Shown piece by piece: positions 46,160-55,281 of a stretch of 64,000 bases of DNA. Below the pieces are notes generated by a model. The model was not told where the DNA came from, searched no databases, and was given only the letters and a program-made list of their open reading frames with translations. Positions within the stretch are counted from its first letter, which is position 1. Every line of letters begins with the position of its first letter. Location of the stretch: positions 1 through 64,000 of the forward strand of contig JAHHHS010000027.1 in the NCBI GenBank assembly GCA_019359215.1, in the 5' to 3' direction. A program made the translations under genes and the position numbers. Source of the stretch: Nostoc indistinguendum CM1-VF10. GTDB lineage: Bacteria; Cyanobacteriota; Cyanobacteriia; Cyanobacteriales; Nostocaceae.

Positions 46160-48001
46160 GTGATTGAGCTTGTGAAAAACCTTTTAGGATTAGTAATATT
46201 CGGCTGTATTCTCACATCCTCCGTAGCATTGGCAGAGCCATCTCTTATAGTCGTTTTTCCCCAAACAAACTACCAGACGAGCGCCCAAAAAATCTTTTTT
46301 CTGGGGACTGCAGCACCAAATGGTCAGGTTTTGATCAATAGTAAGCCAATTAACCGCAGCAAAGCTGGTCATTTTTCCCCTAGTTTCCCCTTGCAGTTGG
46401 GGGAGAATCTTTTTACTGTGCGTCACCAAAATCAAGAACTCCAGATTAAGGTGACAAGGCTTAACACTAGCCCTGAGCTACCACAGGGGTTAGCCTTTGC
46501 TAAAAATTCCCTGACTCCAGCAGCTGACATTGCCAGACTACCGGGAGAAATAATTTGTTTTAGCGCGATCGCACCCCCTAACGCTAATGTCTCTGTCAAG
46601 TTAGCTAATCAAACTATTGCCCTTTCACCTCAACCTCAACAGGCACAACTACCAAGTAATTTTGCAGCTTTGACAGGGCAAAATCAGCCTCATGCCCAGT
46701 CTAGCGTAGGAAAGTATGAGGGTTGCATTACACTGCAACAACCTGATCCTGCTTTTTCATCCCTAATTTACGGTAACAACATCATTTCTGGTGCTGTTGT
46801 CCCAGACTCCATTAAAGAGGTAGATTTGGGACAACCTCAGTTTCAACTGACGCTCAATGGCAAGACGATAACTCAACCAGGGACTGGTAAAATTCAAATC
46901 CTTTCAAAAGCACAGTTGCCAGTTTCTGAGGTTACAGTAGAGTCAGGCGTTGCTCGTACTGGACCAAGCACCGATTATTCTCGACTTACACCACTGCCTA
47001 AAGGTACACGCGCAACAGTAACAGGTAGGGAAGGTGAATGGTTACGCCTAGACTATGGTGCTTGGATTAATAGTCAGGAAACCCGCATTCTACCTGGTGC
47101 AATTCCGCCACAAACAATAATTCGCAGTGTCGGATACCGTCAACTCCCTGATGTGACAGAGATAGTTTTTCCTTTACAAGTTCCCGTACCTGTGAGCGTG
47201 CAACAAAGTGAGCAAGCTCTCGCTCTCACTCTCTACAATACCACTGCCCAAACGGACATTATTCGCCTGGATGATGACCCCCTAATTTCTCGCCTAGATT
47301 GGCAACAGGAGACACCAGAACAAGTAAAATACACCTTTAACCTCAAAAAAGCTCAACAATGGGGATATAAACTGAGATACGACGGTACAACCCTGGTTTT
47401 GGCTTTGCGTCATCCGCCGAAAATTGGGAACACAAAACGCAAGCCTTTAGCTAATTTCAAGATTGTACTTGATCCAGGGCATGGAGGTAAAGAATCTGGT
47501 GCCAGTGGCCCAACTGGATATTTAGAAAAAGATGTGAATTTGGTGGTATCTAAGTTGTTGCGGGATGAGTTGCTGAAGCTAGGAGCAACGGTGGTAATGA
47601 CGCGGGAGGATGATAAGGAAGTTTCGCTAGTAGAGCGTCAAGCAATTATCAACCAAGAAGAACCTGCGATCGCTCTTTCCATACATCACAACTCTCTACC
47701 CGATAATGGCGATGCCGAAAAAACCAAGGGATTCGGCACTTTTTGGTATCATCCCCAAGCCCACAATCTCGCAATATTTTTACAGAATTATGTAGTCAAA
47801 AACCTCGGCAGACCTTATTATGGTGTGTTTTGGAATAACCTAGCGCTGATACGTCCAGCTGCTGCGCCATCGGTGTTACTGGAATTGGGTTTTATGAGTA
47901 ATCCCGATGAATTTGAGCAGGTAGTGAACCCAGAAGAACAGAAGAAAATGGCAAATGCGATCGCTCAGGGAATTACTGAGTGGTTTAGGAGTGTGAGATA
48001 A
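46160..48001 (+). CDS. N-acetylmuramoyl-L-alanine amidase with SH3 domain
   Basis: 613 residues. Signal peptide (1-25, ending SSVALAEP), a long N-terminal region including an AMIN-like part, a bacterial SH3 domain (VESGVARTGPSTDY, about 259-305), then Amidase_3 (from ~430) with zinc ligands in LDPGHGG (H441), the Glu of YLEKDVN, SIHHNSLPD, and catalytic Glu in VLLELGFMSN. It cleaves the peptide from glycan strands in the periplasm; such AmiC enzymes shape septal junctions in filamentous cyanobacteria, which suggests a role but does not prove it. The GTG start is unusual. Intact. Confidence 0.92.
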   Translation: MIELVKNLLGLVIFGCILTSSVALAEPSLIVVFPQTNYQTSAQKIFFLGTAAPNGQVLINSKPINRSKAGHFSPSFPLQLGENLFTVRHQNQELQIKVTRLNTSPELPQGLAFAKNSLTPAADIARLPGEIICFSAIAPPNANVSVKLANQTIALSPQPQQAQLPSNFAALTGQNQPHAQSSVGKYEGCITLQQPDPAFSSLIYGNNIISGAVVPDSIKEVDLGQPQFQLTLNGKTITQPGTGKIQILSKAQLPVSEVTVESGVARTGPSTDYSRLTPLPKGTRATVTGREGEWLRLDYGAWINSQETRILPGAIPPQTIIRSVGYRQLPDVTEIVFPLQVPVPVSVQQSEQALALTLYNTTAQTDIIRLDDDPLISRLDWQQETPEQVKYTFNLKKAQQWGYKLRYDGTTLVLALRHPPKIGNTKRKPLANFKIVLDPGHGGKESGASGPTGYLEKDVNLVVSKLLRDELLKLGATVVMTREDDKEVSLVERQAIINQEEPAIALSIHHNSLPDNGDAEKTKGFGTFWYHPQAHNLAIFLQNYVVKNLGRPYYGVFWNNLALIRPAAAPSVLLELGFMSNPDEFEQVVNPEEQKKMANAIAQGITEWFRSVR

Positions 48002-48044
48002 ATTTTGAGGTACAACACTAGTTCCTCATTGTATTTAGTAGAAT

Positions 48045-48092
48045 GCGATGCCTGCGGCGGGCGAAGCCATCGCCTTCAGCGAGGCGTAGCCT
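48045..48092. repeat. Nostoc-type palindromic repeat
   Basis: GC-rich repeat of the GCGATGCCTGCGGCGGGC / GAGGCGTAGCC type in a spacer, 45 nt after the amidase stop codon. Confidence 0.65.
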
Positions 48093-48221
48093 ATTGCTCT
48101 TTTGTTAGCTAGTTCTTGCTCAATGTTGCGATCGCTCTTTGTTCAAGCTTTTTGACTTTTATAGTGTATTGCCAAACATAGCACTAAGTGCTATATAATA
48201 AGCGAAGCTAATGACCATAGC

Positions 48222-48617
48222 ATGATAATCTACAAAACCCGATGGTTTGACCGTTGGGCACGCAAAGAGGGTTTAAACGACCTTAGCCTCTGCGCTGCTG
48301 TAAACGAAATGACGGCAGGACTTTACGAAGCCGATCTAGGAGGCGGACTGTTCAAAAAGCGGATTGCCCGCTCTGGACAAGGTAAGCGTGGTAGCTTTCG
48401 TACACTGGTCGCAACTAACAAGGGAGATTGCTGGTTTTTTGTTTTCGGCTTCCCAAAAAACGAGCGCAGTAACATTAACAAAAAAGAAGAAAAAGCATTA
48501 AAAAAGCTGGCATCAGTGCTGTTCTCTTACACGGTAGAGGATCTCGAAAAAGCCAAGCTGGAAGATGAATTGATGGAGGTAATTTGCAATGCCGAAGAAG
48601 AAATCAGCGATTCTTGA
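48222..48617 (+). CDS. RelE/HigB-like toxin
   Basis: 131 residues: WFDRWARKEGLND, FKKRIARSGQGKRGSFRTLV and FFVFGFPKNERSN belong to the RelE/ParE superfamily group found with XRE antitoxins (HigB-like, DUF1044 type). Predicted to cleave mRNA on the ribosome. Overlaps the antitoxin gene by 29 nt, toxin first as in higBA. Confidence 0.85.
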   Translation: MIIYKTRWFDRWARKEGLNDLSLCAAVNEMTAGLYEADLGGGLFKKRIARSGQGKRGSFRTLVATNKGDCWFFVFGFPKNERSNINKKEEKALKKLASVLFSYTVEDLEKAKLEDELMEVICNAEEEISDS

Positions 48618-48906
48618 AGCCGTTCACGAAACGGCTATGGGGCTGCACAAGGCTGGACTTATGGATCAGACTACATTGCGTGAATTCGACTGTCTGTGCT
48701 TGTCTCCAATTGAACCGTTAGAACCTGAGCAAATTAAGGAAATACGCGAATCATCTCATGTCAGCCAGGCGGTATTTGCTGCAATTTTGAATACAAGTCT
48801 ATCAACGGTTCAAAAGTGGGAAATCGGTCAGAAGCGTCCTAGTGGCACTGCTCTTAAGCTGTTGCATCTAGTTAAGAAACGGGGATTGAATACCCTGATT
48901 GATTAA
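48589..48906 (+). CDS. XRE-family antitoxin (HigA-like)
   Basis: 105 residues with a helix-turn-helix in SQAVFAAILNTSLSTVQKWE and PSGTALKLLHLV. Likely neutralises the preceding toxin and represses the operon. Intact. Confidence 0.88.
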   Translation: MPKKKSAILEAVHETAMGLHKAGLMDQTTLREFDCLCLSPIEPLEPEQIKEIRESSHVSQAVFAAILNTSLSTVQKWEIGQKRPSGTALKLLHLVKKRGLNTLID

Positions 48907-48940
48907 GGGGTTAACCTTGCGTACTTGCTGGATGCGATCA

Positions 48941-49100
48941 CCTCCGGCGGGGCGTAGCCCATCGCTGTACAGTGATACACAAGACTGTACTTTGCGATCG
49001 CCCCACTGCCAAACCCAAAAAATATAGCCATGCAGAAGATAGCAAAAACAGCCCTCAAATTCTTGAAAGGTGCGTTGGCGTAGCCCGTCGTAGACATCGC
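48941..49100. repeat. Cluster of Nostoc-type palindromic repeats
   Basis: Two GC-rich modules (TCCGGCGGGGCGTAGCCCATC near 48941 and GGCGTAGCCCGTCGTAGACAT near 49077) in the spacer after the antitoxin gene, downstream of a HIP1-like AT/GC mix. Confidence 0.55.
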
Positions 49101-49187
49101 TAATTTACCTACTACTGAAAAGCTGGTTGAAGTCTGTAGTAAGCTTTTGCCTCTAAGTTTTTCAGCTTCCCATAAGGTTGGTAAATA

Positions 49188-49987
49188 TTACTCTACATCT
49201 GGGTCGATACCCATTGCCCTGAGCCGTTCTGCTAATTGTGCAGCTTTTCGTTCTGCTTGCTCGGCTCTTCGTTCTGCTTGCTCGGCTTTTTGCCTTTGCA
49301 ACTCGGCTTCTTCTTTACCAAGCAGTAACAAATTTCCCTCTAAATCCCACCAGCGTAACCAAAATTGCTCAGGATTATTCAAGTAGCTTCCTTGCCATAA
49401 CCCTAGTTCTACTCCTAAAGGAGGAATTGGGTAGTGGCCTCGCTCATTAGGCTGCATCTTGTGGTAAGAAAAATCTACCAGGTGATAAACTTCCAGTTTG
49501 TTATTACTAATTTCATAAATGGCATAGTAGGGAATTCGGATTATTCGCTCATATACCCAGAATTTACCTGGTTCTGCGCCTTCCCGACTACCAGCTAGAG
49601 GTAAAGGAGTGACATCTCGTTCTTCATCGCCATTACCACTAGCTAGTTCTACCGCAATCAATGGCGGTATGTATTCCCGCCACAAAACATAGGAGCGGCG
49701 GTTTTTGCCATCTAGCCTTGGTGGTACACCAGGGACATAAAACCAGTCCGGTGCTGCTGCTCCTTTTTCTGGTGGTTCAGTCTCTCGCCAGTAAATACCA
49801 CAATCTTGACCAATGCAATACTGTCCATCTGGATGTAGGCGTTGCAAAACTTGAGTAATTGAGTCTGTGAGATGATGGTTTGGGGATGCTCTTGAAAATT
49901 TTTCACAAACGTACCATCAGACTCTGGTAGTTGAGTGTGATCGGGAAACTGAGGTGGTATGGCAACATCAGCAAGTGTTTCACTCAT
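49188..49987 (-). pseudogene. Uma2-family (DUF820) protein, frameshifted
   Basis: ATG 49987 starts MSETLADVAIPPQFPDHTQL and reaches QEHPQTII; the homologous frame then continues one base over as LTDSITQVLQRLHPDGQYCI and GQDCGIYWRET. One base (probably T) is missing near 49868-49874. The shifted part covers the Uma2 core (IPPLIAVELASGNGDEERDV) and ends in a short charged coiled coil (AEQAERRAEQAERKAAQLAE). The 219-residue 3' frame could only start at a TTG. Confidence 0.8.
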
Positions 49988-50151
49988 ACTTTGATAAGTA
50001 TTGCAGCTATTTATTTAGTGCTTTACACTTCCCATAAGGTGTTACTAAGTAGTATAACACCCTGCTCCGTCTTGATTTCAGTACTTCTACCCTGCTAGAA
50101 GCGCTTTGATTGCGGGTAGAAATATATGAAATCTTGATATTTTTAAAGTGT

Positions 50152-50529
50152 ATGTATTTTAAGATCAGCGGCATAGTGGGAGCGATCACTATTTTATTGA
50201 GCAGTGGCAGTGTATTCGCTCAAGATGCAGAAAGATATATTACTGTAGGGCATGATAGATTGGGAAACAGCGTAGCTCTGGACACGGAAACTATTAAGGG
50301 CACGACATACAAACTTTACGGGATCTACGGAGATGGGGTCTTCGAGACTACCTTTGATGCATCGTGCAAAGAATCGCGGCTTTTTCGCAATCGCATTGCG
50401 ATTTACGGGCCAGAAGGACAGCTACTTGAAGAGGATAAGGAAAAAGGAGAAATCCCTTTTGTAGCAAGTTCTTCACCAGGCAAAGGAATGAAAGTTGTTT
50501 GTCAAAAGATTGGTGTCAGTGGTTGGTAG
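50152..50529 (+). CDS. Exported protein of unknown function
   Basis: 125 residues from ATG 50152 (an in-frame TTG at 50110 is unlikely). Signal peptide MYFKISGIVGAITILLSSGS, cleaved after VFA-QD. The mature part (VGHDRLGNSVALDTETIKGT, Cys near residue 77 and 119) is a small beta-rich domain. Two cysteines might form a disulfide. Family not recognised. Confidence 0.7.
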   Translation: MYFKISGIVGAITILLSSGSVFAQDAERYITVGHDRLGNSVALDTETIKGTTYKLYGIYGDGVFETTFDASCKESRLFRNRIAIYGPEGQLLEEDKEKGEIPFVASSSPGKGMKVVCQKIGVSGW

Positions 50530-50649
50530 GTGTTCAATATTTTCTAAGTGGGGAATGGGGAATGGGGGGAAGAGGAGCAGGGGGAGCAAGAGTGGAATAA
50601 CCAATGCCCAATGCCCAATTCCCAATTCCCAATTCCCAGCTAGAAAATA

Positions 50650-51270
50650 CTAAGGACAAAATAACGTGTCACGCGTATCTCGTCCTGTAATGGGATTAGT
50701 TCCTTTGGCAAGTTTGCACAATTTTTTTTGCTCATCGGAACGCAGCAGCGTATCGGTAAAATCTGCCCCGTCAATGATTGCACTATCAAATCTGGCGTTA
50801 GCAGCGAAAGCACCCTCCAACAGTGCATTTGTCAAATTTGCTCTAACTAAACGAGCTGAGTCTAAAGTGGCATTTCTCAAGTCAGCTCCCTCCAAATTCA
50901 CAGACTCTAAATTTGCTGCAAAGAAACTCACACCGTTCAAATTAGCGTGGCTAAAGTTGCTCTGGCGGAGATTAGCTTTGGTAAAGCTGGAATCTCTTAA
51001 ATCACGCCCTGAAAAATCAGCCTCGACCAAAATTTCTTTATTATATTCAAGTGCCAAAGCTGTGGGAGCAAAACCGACAATTGCCGTGATGCCAACTATT
51101 CCCCAAAGGAATAAGCTGAGTATACTTGCCCAAATCTTATGGTCTATTTTACACTTGCGCCCCAACTTAGTACGGGACGAGTTTCGCTTAGAACCTGCTA
51201 TGCGTAGGCGTAGCTCGCCGCAGGCATCGCTTAACCTAGAATTCATAAAATTCATAATATTTTTAATCAA
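50650..51270 (-). CDS. Pentapeptide-repeat protein, signal-anchored
   Basis: 206 residues. Pentapeptide repeats of the A(D/N)LxX type (ADFSGRDLRDSSFTKANLRQ, then SNFSHANLNGVSFFAANLES) form a quadrilateral beta-helix from about 87 to 170. A hydrophobic segment at ~49-73 is a signal or anchor; such proteins are found in the thylakoid lumen. The C-terminus has a Cys-containing tail (KLCKLAKG, TLFCP). Residues ~13-25 (LSDACGELRLRIAG) are encoded by a Nostoc repeat element, so the repeat seems to have entered the gene, or the true start is downstream. Confidence 0.82.
   Translation of the reverse strand: MIKNIMNFMNSRLSDACGELRLRIAGSKRNSSRTKLGRKCKIDHKIWASILSLFLWGIVGITAIVGFAPTALALEYNKEILVEADFSGRDLRDSSFTKANLRQSNFSHANLNGVSFFAANLESVNLEGADLRNATLDSARLVRANLTNALLEGAFAANARFDSAIIDGADFTDTLLRSDEQKKLCKLAKGTNPITGRDTRDTLFCP
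51190..51235. repeat. Nostoc-type repeat inside the pentapeptide gene's 5' part
   Basis: GCTATGCGTAGGCGTAGCTC / GCCGCAGGCATCGCT on the plus strand. It encodes SDACGELRLRIA on the minus strand. Confidence 0.75.
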
Positions 51271-51808
51271 TGGCTAACCTTCCTCCATCTCATTATCCAG
51301 AAATTGGCTCTTTAGGAGAAGACCTAGTAGCCCAATGGTTGCAATCTAGAGGTTGGATATTCTCCATCGTCGCTTTTCTAGCCGCTGGGGAGAAATTGAT
51401 ATCATCGCCCAACATGATGGAGGATATGGGGAAGCAGAGGAGCAGGGGGAGAACTTCTTACTGGCTCAACGCCCCGCTAACACTACTCAGCACTCATTAT
51501 TAGCATTTGTTGAAGTCAAAACCCGCAGTTCAGGTAGTTGGGATGCAGGGGGAAGAAGCGCAATCACCCCACAAAAGCAAGCAAAAATCTCGCGGACAGC
51601 TGGAATGTTTTTAGCTCAGTATCCTGAAAAGGCAGATTATTCTTGCCGATTTGATGTTGCTATTGTTTACTGCCAAAGGATATCCAAAAATCTGACTGGT
51701 GTTATAGCAACCCAGGAAGCTCTTGCGACTTCATCAGCAGCCGGATATAAGTTTAAGCTGCAAGAATATATTCTTGCAGCTTTCGACTCTTCAGTTGATA
51801 ATAGTTAA
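51270..51808 (+). pseudogene. YraN-family (UPF0102) nuclease-like gene, frameshifted
   Basis: ATG 51270 starts ANLPPSHYPEIGSLGEDLVA and QWLQSRGW; the next frame carries ILHRRFSSRWGEIDIIAQHD and AFVEVKTRSSGSWD, the PD-(D/E)XK-like core of the UPF0102 family. One A is missing near 51358 (GGTTGGATATTC, where GGTTGGATAATTC is expected). The second ORF could start at ATG 51353, losing the N-terminus. An insertion with repeat character (GYGEAEEQGENFLLAQRPAN) sits after QHD. Confidence 0.85.
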
Positions 51809-51884
51809 TTGGTAATGGTTGAAGAATTCAGAAGTCAGAATGGGCTAAACCCTAGCTATCCGCTAACAGCAGTCAGAATCAATT

Positions 51885-51985
51885 AGTTGGGATTCAAACC
51901 CGCCACTAAATTGTTCGCCCTTGGCGTTCCCGCAGGGTAGAACACTAAAAAAAGTATATTTAGCGGGGGTGTTAAACCCCTTGAT
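51885..51985. repeat. Imperfect inverted-repeat element
   Basis: Left arm GGGATTCAAACCCGCCACTA and right arm TTTAGCGGGGGTGTTAAACC fold back on each other, with inner pairs such as CCCGC..CTAAAT / ATTTAGCGGG and a repeat CCTTGGCGTTCCCGCAGGG between. Nostoc-type dispersed repeat; no gene seen. Confidence 0.55.
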
Positions 51986-52092
51986 CTGTCAGTCGTACAA
52001 AATTCATGGATTTATTTTGACTTCTGACTCCTAACTACTAAATTCTTTCTTGATACTTGATAATTTTGTAATGGCGTTACAACCAAATAGAG

Positions 52093-52482
52093 TCACGCCA
52101 AAGTTTCTGGACAATAACCTAAGCCCCGGACAAACTGCTGCCGGAACGCCTCGATTTCGTCTCTCTCTGGACTACCATGAGAGACGATCGCAACCTGATA
52201 GCGACGCATAACGTCTACAGGACACTGTCCTGCTTCCAAACTCCAAAGTGCCATTTGCACCCTCATTGGCGGCTCGTAGCTAATTCCCAATTCATTTAGA
52301 AAAGCGCGGAAGTCGCCATCTTCTTGGGGTGAGACTTGACCTCTGAGTTTGATCCTAACCACCCAGCCATCAATTTGATGAATTACGGTGACGAAAGAAA
52401 CTGGTGTCTGGGGTCTAGCGTGCAGATGTTGAACGACCCTCAGGGTTAGACTGGCATTTGCCAGATAGTACAAGTATTCCAT
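52093..52482 (-). CDS. Conserved hypothetical protein
   Basis: 129 residues (MEYLYYLANASLTLRVVQHL, VTVIHQIDGWVVRIKLRGQV, CPVDVMRRYQVAIVSHGSP). No signal, membrane segment or catalytic motif recognised. Alternating beta/alpha character suggests a small compact fold. Family not named. Its stop lies within 12 nt of the spacer repeats. Confidence 0.7.
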   Translation of the reverse strand: MEYLYYLANASLTLRVVQHLHARPQTPVSFVTVIHQIDGWVVRIKLRGQVSPQEDGDFRAFLNELGISYEPPMRVQMALWSLEAGQCPVDVMRRYQVAIVSHGSPERDEIEAFRQQFVRGLGYCPETLA

Positions 52483-52754
52483 GTTTGTTGGTGCTTGGGA
52501 TCAAAGCCAATCCTACATATATATATTCGTCAATAAGTGCCTGTTCCCGGTAGGGTAAAAGCCCCCGTTTTTAGATGGGGAGGTTTACCCAATTTTTATG
52601 TTAAATTTTCCGTGTTACTTAATAGTAACAATCTTATAGCCTAGTGAGAAAATTGAGTGAAAGTGCCTTAAAGTTCCTGGAGAAGCGAAAGCTCAAACTA
52701 AATTGTTTAAGAGAGTATAAATACTAAATAAACCAAAAACTAGTACAAGCCAAT

Positions 52755-53954
52755 TTGAAAGACACATCTCGCCCACAAGAAAAAAATTTTGAATTAGATT
52801 GTTCGGTAGCTGGCTATGACTACGAACTAGCTCCAGAACTCATTGCTCAAAACCCAGCAGTTCCTAGAGATAGCTCACGGTTACTGGTGGTTAATTCTCC
52901 CACTACAGGTACTGAAACAGAACCCATACACCACATTTTCCATGACTTGCCTGCACTGCTACGCTCTGGAGATTTGTTGGTTATGAACAATACAAGAGTC
53001 ATTCCAGCGCGGCTTTATGGTCATAAATCTACTGGTGGTAAAATCCAGGTGTTGCTGTTGGAAGAACGGCAGTATAACTGTTGGTTAGCTTTAGTTAAGC
53101 CAGGAAAAAGCTTCAAACAGGGAACGAAGATTATTTTTGAAGCAAGGCAAGCGGAGACTGGTGGTTGGGGATTAAGAATTGGGGATTGGGAAGATTCTTC
53201 TCTAGTCCCTAGTCCCCAGTCCCCAGTCCCCAGTCCCCAACTGACAGCTACGGTTCTAGAAACAGACGCAGCAACGGGGGGGCGTTTGTTGCAATTTGAT
53301 GTGCCAGAGGGAAAGCCTTTGGTGCAACTGTTAGAGGTATTTGGTGAAGTGCCGTTACCACCGTACATCACTACCTCGTCAGCTGCTGATGAGCAGTATC
53401 AGACAGTTTATGCAAAACAACCAGGAGCGATCGCAGCTCCGACAGCAGGATTACACTTTACCCCAGAATTATTACAAAAGTTGCGCGATCGCAACATCAA
53501 TCAAGCTTTTATAACCCTGCACGTTGGTGTTGGGACATTTCGCCCTGTGGAAGTGGAGGATGTTACTACCCATCAGATGCATGAAGAATGGATTGAAGTA
53601 CCCACTGCTACAGTAGAGCAAATCCGCGCTACTAAAGCAGCTGGCGGTCGAATTATTGCTGTGGGAACAACGGCAGTAAGGGCCTTAGAAGGGGCGGCTC
53701 AATCTGGAAATTTACAACCATTTTGCGGGAAAACAGACTTGTTTATTTATCCCGGCTACCAATGGCGGGTGGTGGATGGTTTAATTACTAATTTTCACCT
53801 ACCGCGTTCCAGTTTGCTGATGTTGGTAAGTGCGCTAATTGGCAGACAACGATTATTGAATATATACAACGAAGCGATCGCTTTTGGATATCGCTTTTAT
53901 TCATTCGGTGATGCAATGCTAATTTTGCCTGAAGGTGTGGGAGTTAGAAGTTAA
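52755..53954 (+). CDS. queA: QueA, S-adenosylmethionine:tRNA ribosyltransferase-isomerase
   Basis: 399 residues. Adds the epoxycyclopentane ring to 7-aminomethyl-7-deazaguanine in tRNA during queuosine synthesis. Conserved blocks: ELIAQNPAVPRDSSRLLVV, NNTRVIPARL, AAPTAGLHFT, TLHVGVGTFRPVEVE, TNFHLPRSSLLMLV. It starts with TTG and no strong SD; the family-like start supports this. Residues ~136-155 (GLRIGDWEDSS, LVPSPQSPVPSPQ) are an insertion encoded by tandem heptamer repeats, absent from usual QueA proteins. Otherwise intact. Confidence 0.93.
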   Translation: MKDTSRPQEKNFELDCSVAGYDYELAPELIAQNPAVPRDSSRLLVVNSPTTGTETEPIHHIFHDLPALLRSGDLLVMNNTRVIPARLYGHKSTGGKIQVLLLEERQYNCWLALVKPGKSFKQGTKIIFEARQAETGGWGLRIGDWEDSSLVPSPQSPVPSPQLTATVLETDAATGGRLLQFDVPEGKPLVQLLEVFGEVPLPPYITTSSAADEQYQTVYAKQPGAIAAPTAGLHFTPELLQKLRDRNINQAFITLHVGVGTFRPVEVEDVTTHQMHEEWIEVPTATVEQIRATKAAGGRIIAVGTTAVRALEGAAQSGNLQPFCGKTDLFIYPGYQWRVVDGLITNFHLPRSSLLMLVSALIGRQRLLNIYNEAIAFGYRFYSFGDAMLILPEGVGVRS

Positions 53955-54036
53955 AAGTTGGAAATTTGGAATTTTTTCTTTCGCGATGGGTACTCTGACT
54001 TATGACGAGCTAAAAATAAGTATAGGTCTGCGATTC

Positions 54037-55119
54037 ATGTCAGAAAAATTCCTATTCTCTCAGTGGTTACATTTATTTTGCCGGGTGACACTCTGTGGCT
54101 GTTCTACGTTTTTGGTCTTGGCTGCACCGACAATTACTAATTTTCCAGTTAGCAAGCTGCTAGCAGAAACCGCAATTTCTCAGGATCTCGAAGCAGCTAG
54201 CTTTTTCCAGCAAGGAGTCACGCGCTATAACCGTAAAGACTTACAGGGTGCGGAATATGCATTTCGTCAAGCGTTACAGCGAGATCCTAGCCTGGAAGCA
54301 GCACGAAATTATCTAGGTAATATATTCGTGGAGCAAAATCGCCTGGATGTAGCTTTACAAGAATATGCAGAGGTGATTAAAACTAATCCCAATTCTAGTG
54401 AAGCTTATTATAATTTGGGGTTAGTGCTGCATCGACAAGGAGAAAAAGACGCAGCGATTACAGCTTATCGCCAGAGCCTTGTGATAGATGCCACAAGGGT
54501 AGCAGCGTTGTATAATATGGGTTTGGCGCTCTATGAACAAGGACAGCTTGAGGATGCGATCGCAGCATACCAGCAAGCAATTAATTTAGATAGCAGCAAC
54601 GCTAAGGCTTATTTTAACTTAGCGATCACCTTGCAACAACAAGGTCAAATAGAGCCTGCGATCGTCACTTATCGCCAAGCCTTGCAGCTAGATCCTAAAA
54701 ATGCCACAGCCTATAACAATATGGCAAATTTGCTAGCAATTCAAGGTCAAGCTTCTGAGGCTATTTCTGTTTATCGGCAAGCTATTCGCCTAAATCCTAA
54801 AAACGCATCAGTTTACCATAACTTGGGAATAACTTTATATAATCAGGGCGAGATCAAGAAAGCTGGTCGAGTATTGAAACGTGCCCATAACGAATATCGT
54901 GAGCAAGGGAACATTGAACAAGCTGAAAAAATTGAGCAGCTAATGCAGCAAATTGCCCAGAAAATTGGGCAACAGCAGTCTCAAGCTAGTCAAACAGCTA
55001 CTCCTTCTCAGATTTCAGTTACTACAAGTAATTTAGTAGAAAAACTTAAGCGACAAACGCCAAATCAACCAGAAACTCTAACCAACCCTGGCAATGTTCC
55101 TATCTTAGTTGAACCATAG
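54037..55119 (+). CDS. Secreted or lumenal TPR protein
   Basis: 360 residues from ATG 54037; upstream in-frame ATG/GTG starts would overlap queA. A signal-like hydrophobic segment (WLHLFCRVTLCGCSTFLVLA) precedes seven or so TPR units (e.g. AAALYNMGLALYEQGQLEDA, AIAAYQQAINLDSSN) and a Gln-rich helical tail. Scaffold for protein assembly; partner unknown. A bidirectional terminator follows. Confidence 0.85.
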   Translation: MSEKFLFSQWLHLFCRVTLCGCSTFLVLAAPTITNFPVSKLLAETAISQDLEAASFFQQGVTRYNRKDLQGAEYAFRQALQRDPSLEAARNYLGNIFVEQNRLDVALQEYAEVIKTNPNSSEAYYNLGLVLHRQGEKDAAITAYRQSLVIDATRVAALYNMGLALYEQGQLEDAIAAYQQAINLDSSNAKAYFNLAITLQQQGQIEPAIVTYRQALQLDPKNATAYNNMANLLAIQGQASEAISVYRQAIRLNPKNASVYHNLGITLYNQGEIKKAGRVLKRAHNEYREQGNIEQAEKIEQLMQQIAQKIGQQQSQASQTATPSQISVTTSNLVEKLKRQTPNQPETLTNPGNVPILVEP

Positions 55120-55181
55120 TCTACTACAACGGGTCCCGGACAATAAAAAACTCAGAGTTAAGAATAAAAGAAGAAGCCATC

Positions 55182-55232
55182 CGTCAGTCGTCAGAATTCA
55201 TCATAAATTCTGGCGACTGGCGTTTTTATTTT
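55182..55232. terminator. Strong hairpin terminator between convergent genes
   Basis: 17-bp stem (55182-55198 with 55206-55222, two G-U pairs) with a 7-nt loop, followed by CGTTTTTATTTTCC. It lies between the TPR gene and the converging ktrA gene and can end transcription of the TPR gene. Confidence 0.88.
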
Positions 55233-55281
55233 CCTTGATAGTTAATAATTTCTAACTCCTAACTCTCAACTTTTAAATTTT

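Noticed and set aside
50666..51277. 203-codon plus-strand frame opposite the pentapeptide gene
   Set aside because: A shadow of the repetitive pentapeptide coding sequence; the minus-strand repeats and signal segment identify the real gene.
51885..51910. T-arm-like GGGATTCAAACCC suggesting a tRNA
   Set aside because: No acceptor stem, anticodon arm or D-arm can be folded around it; it belongs to an inverted-repeat element.
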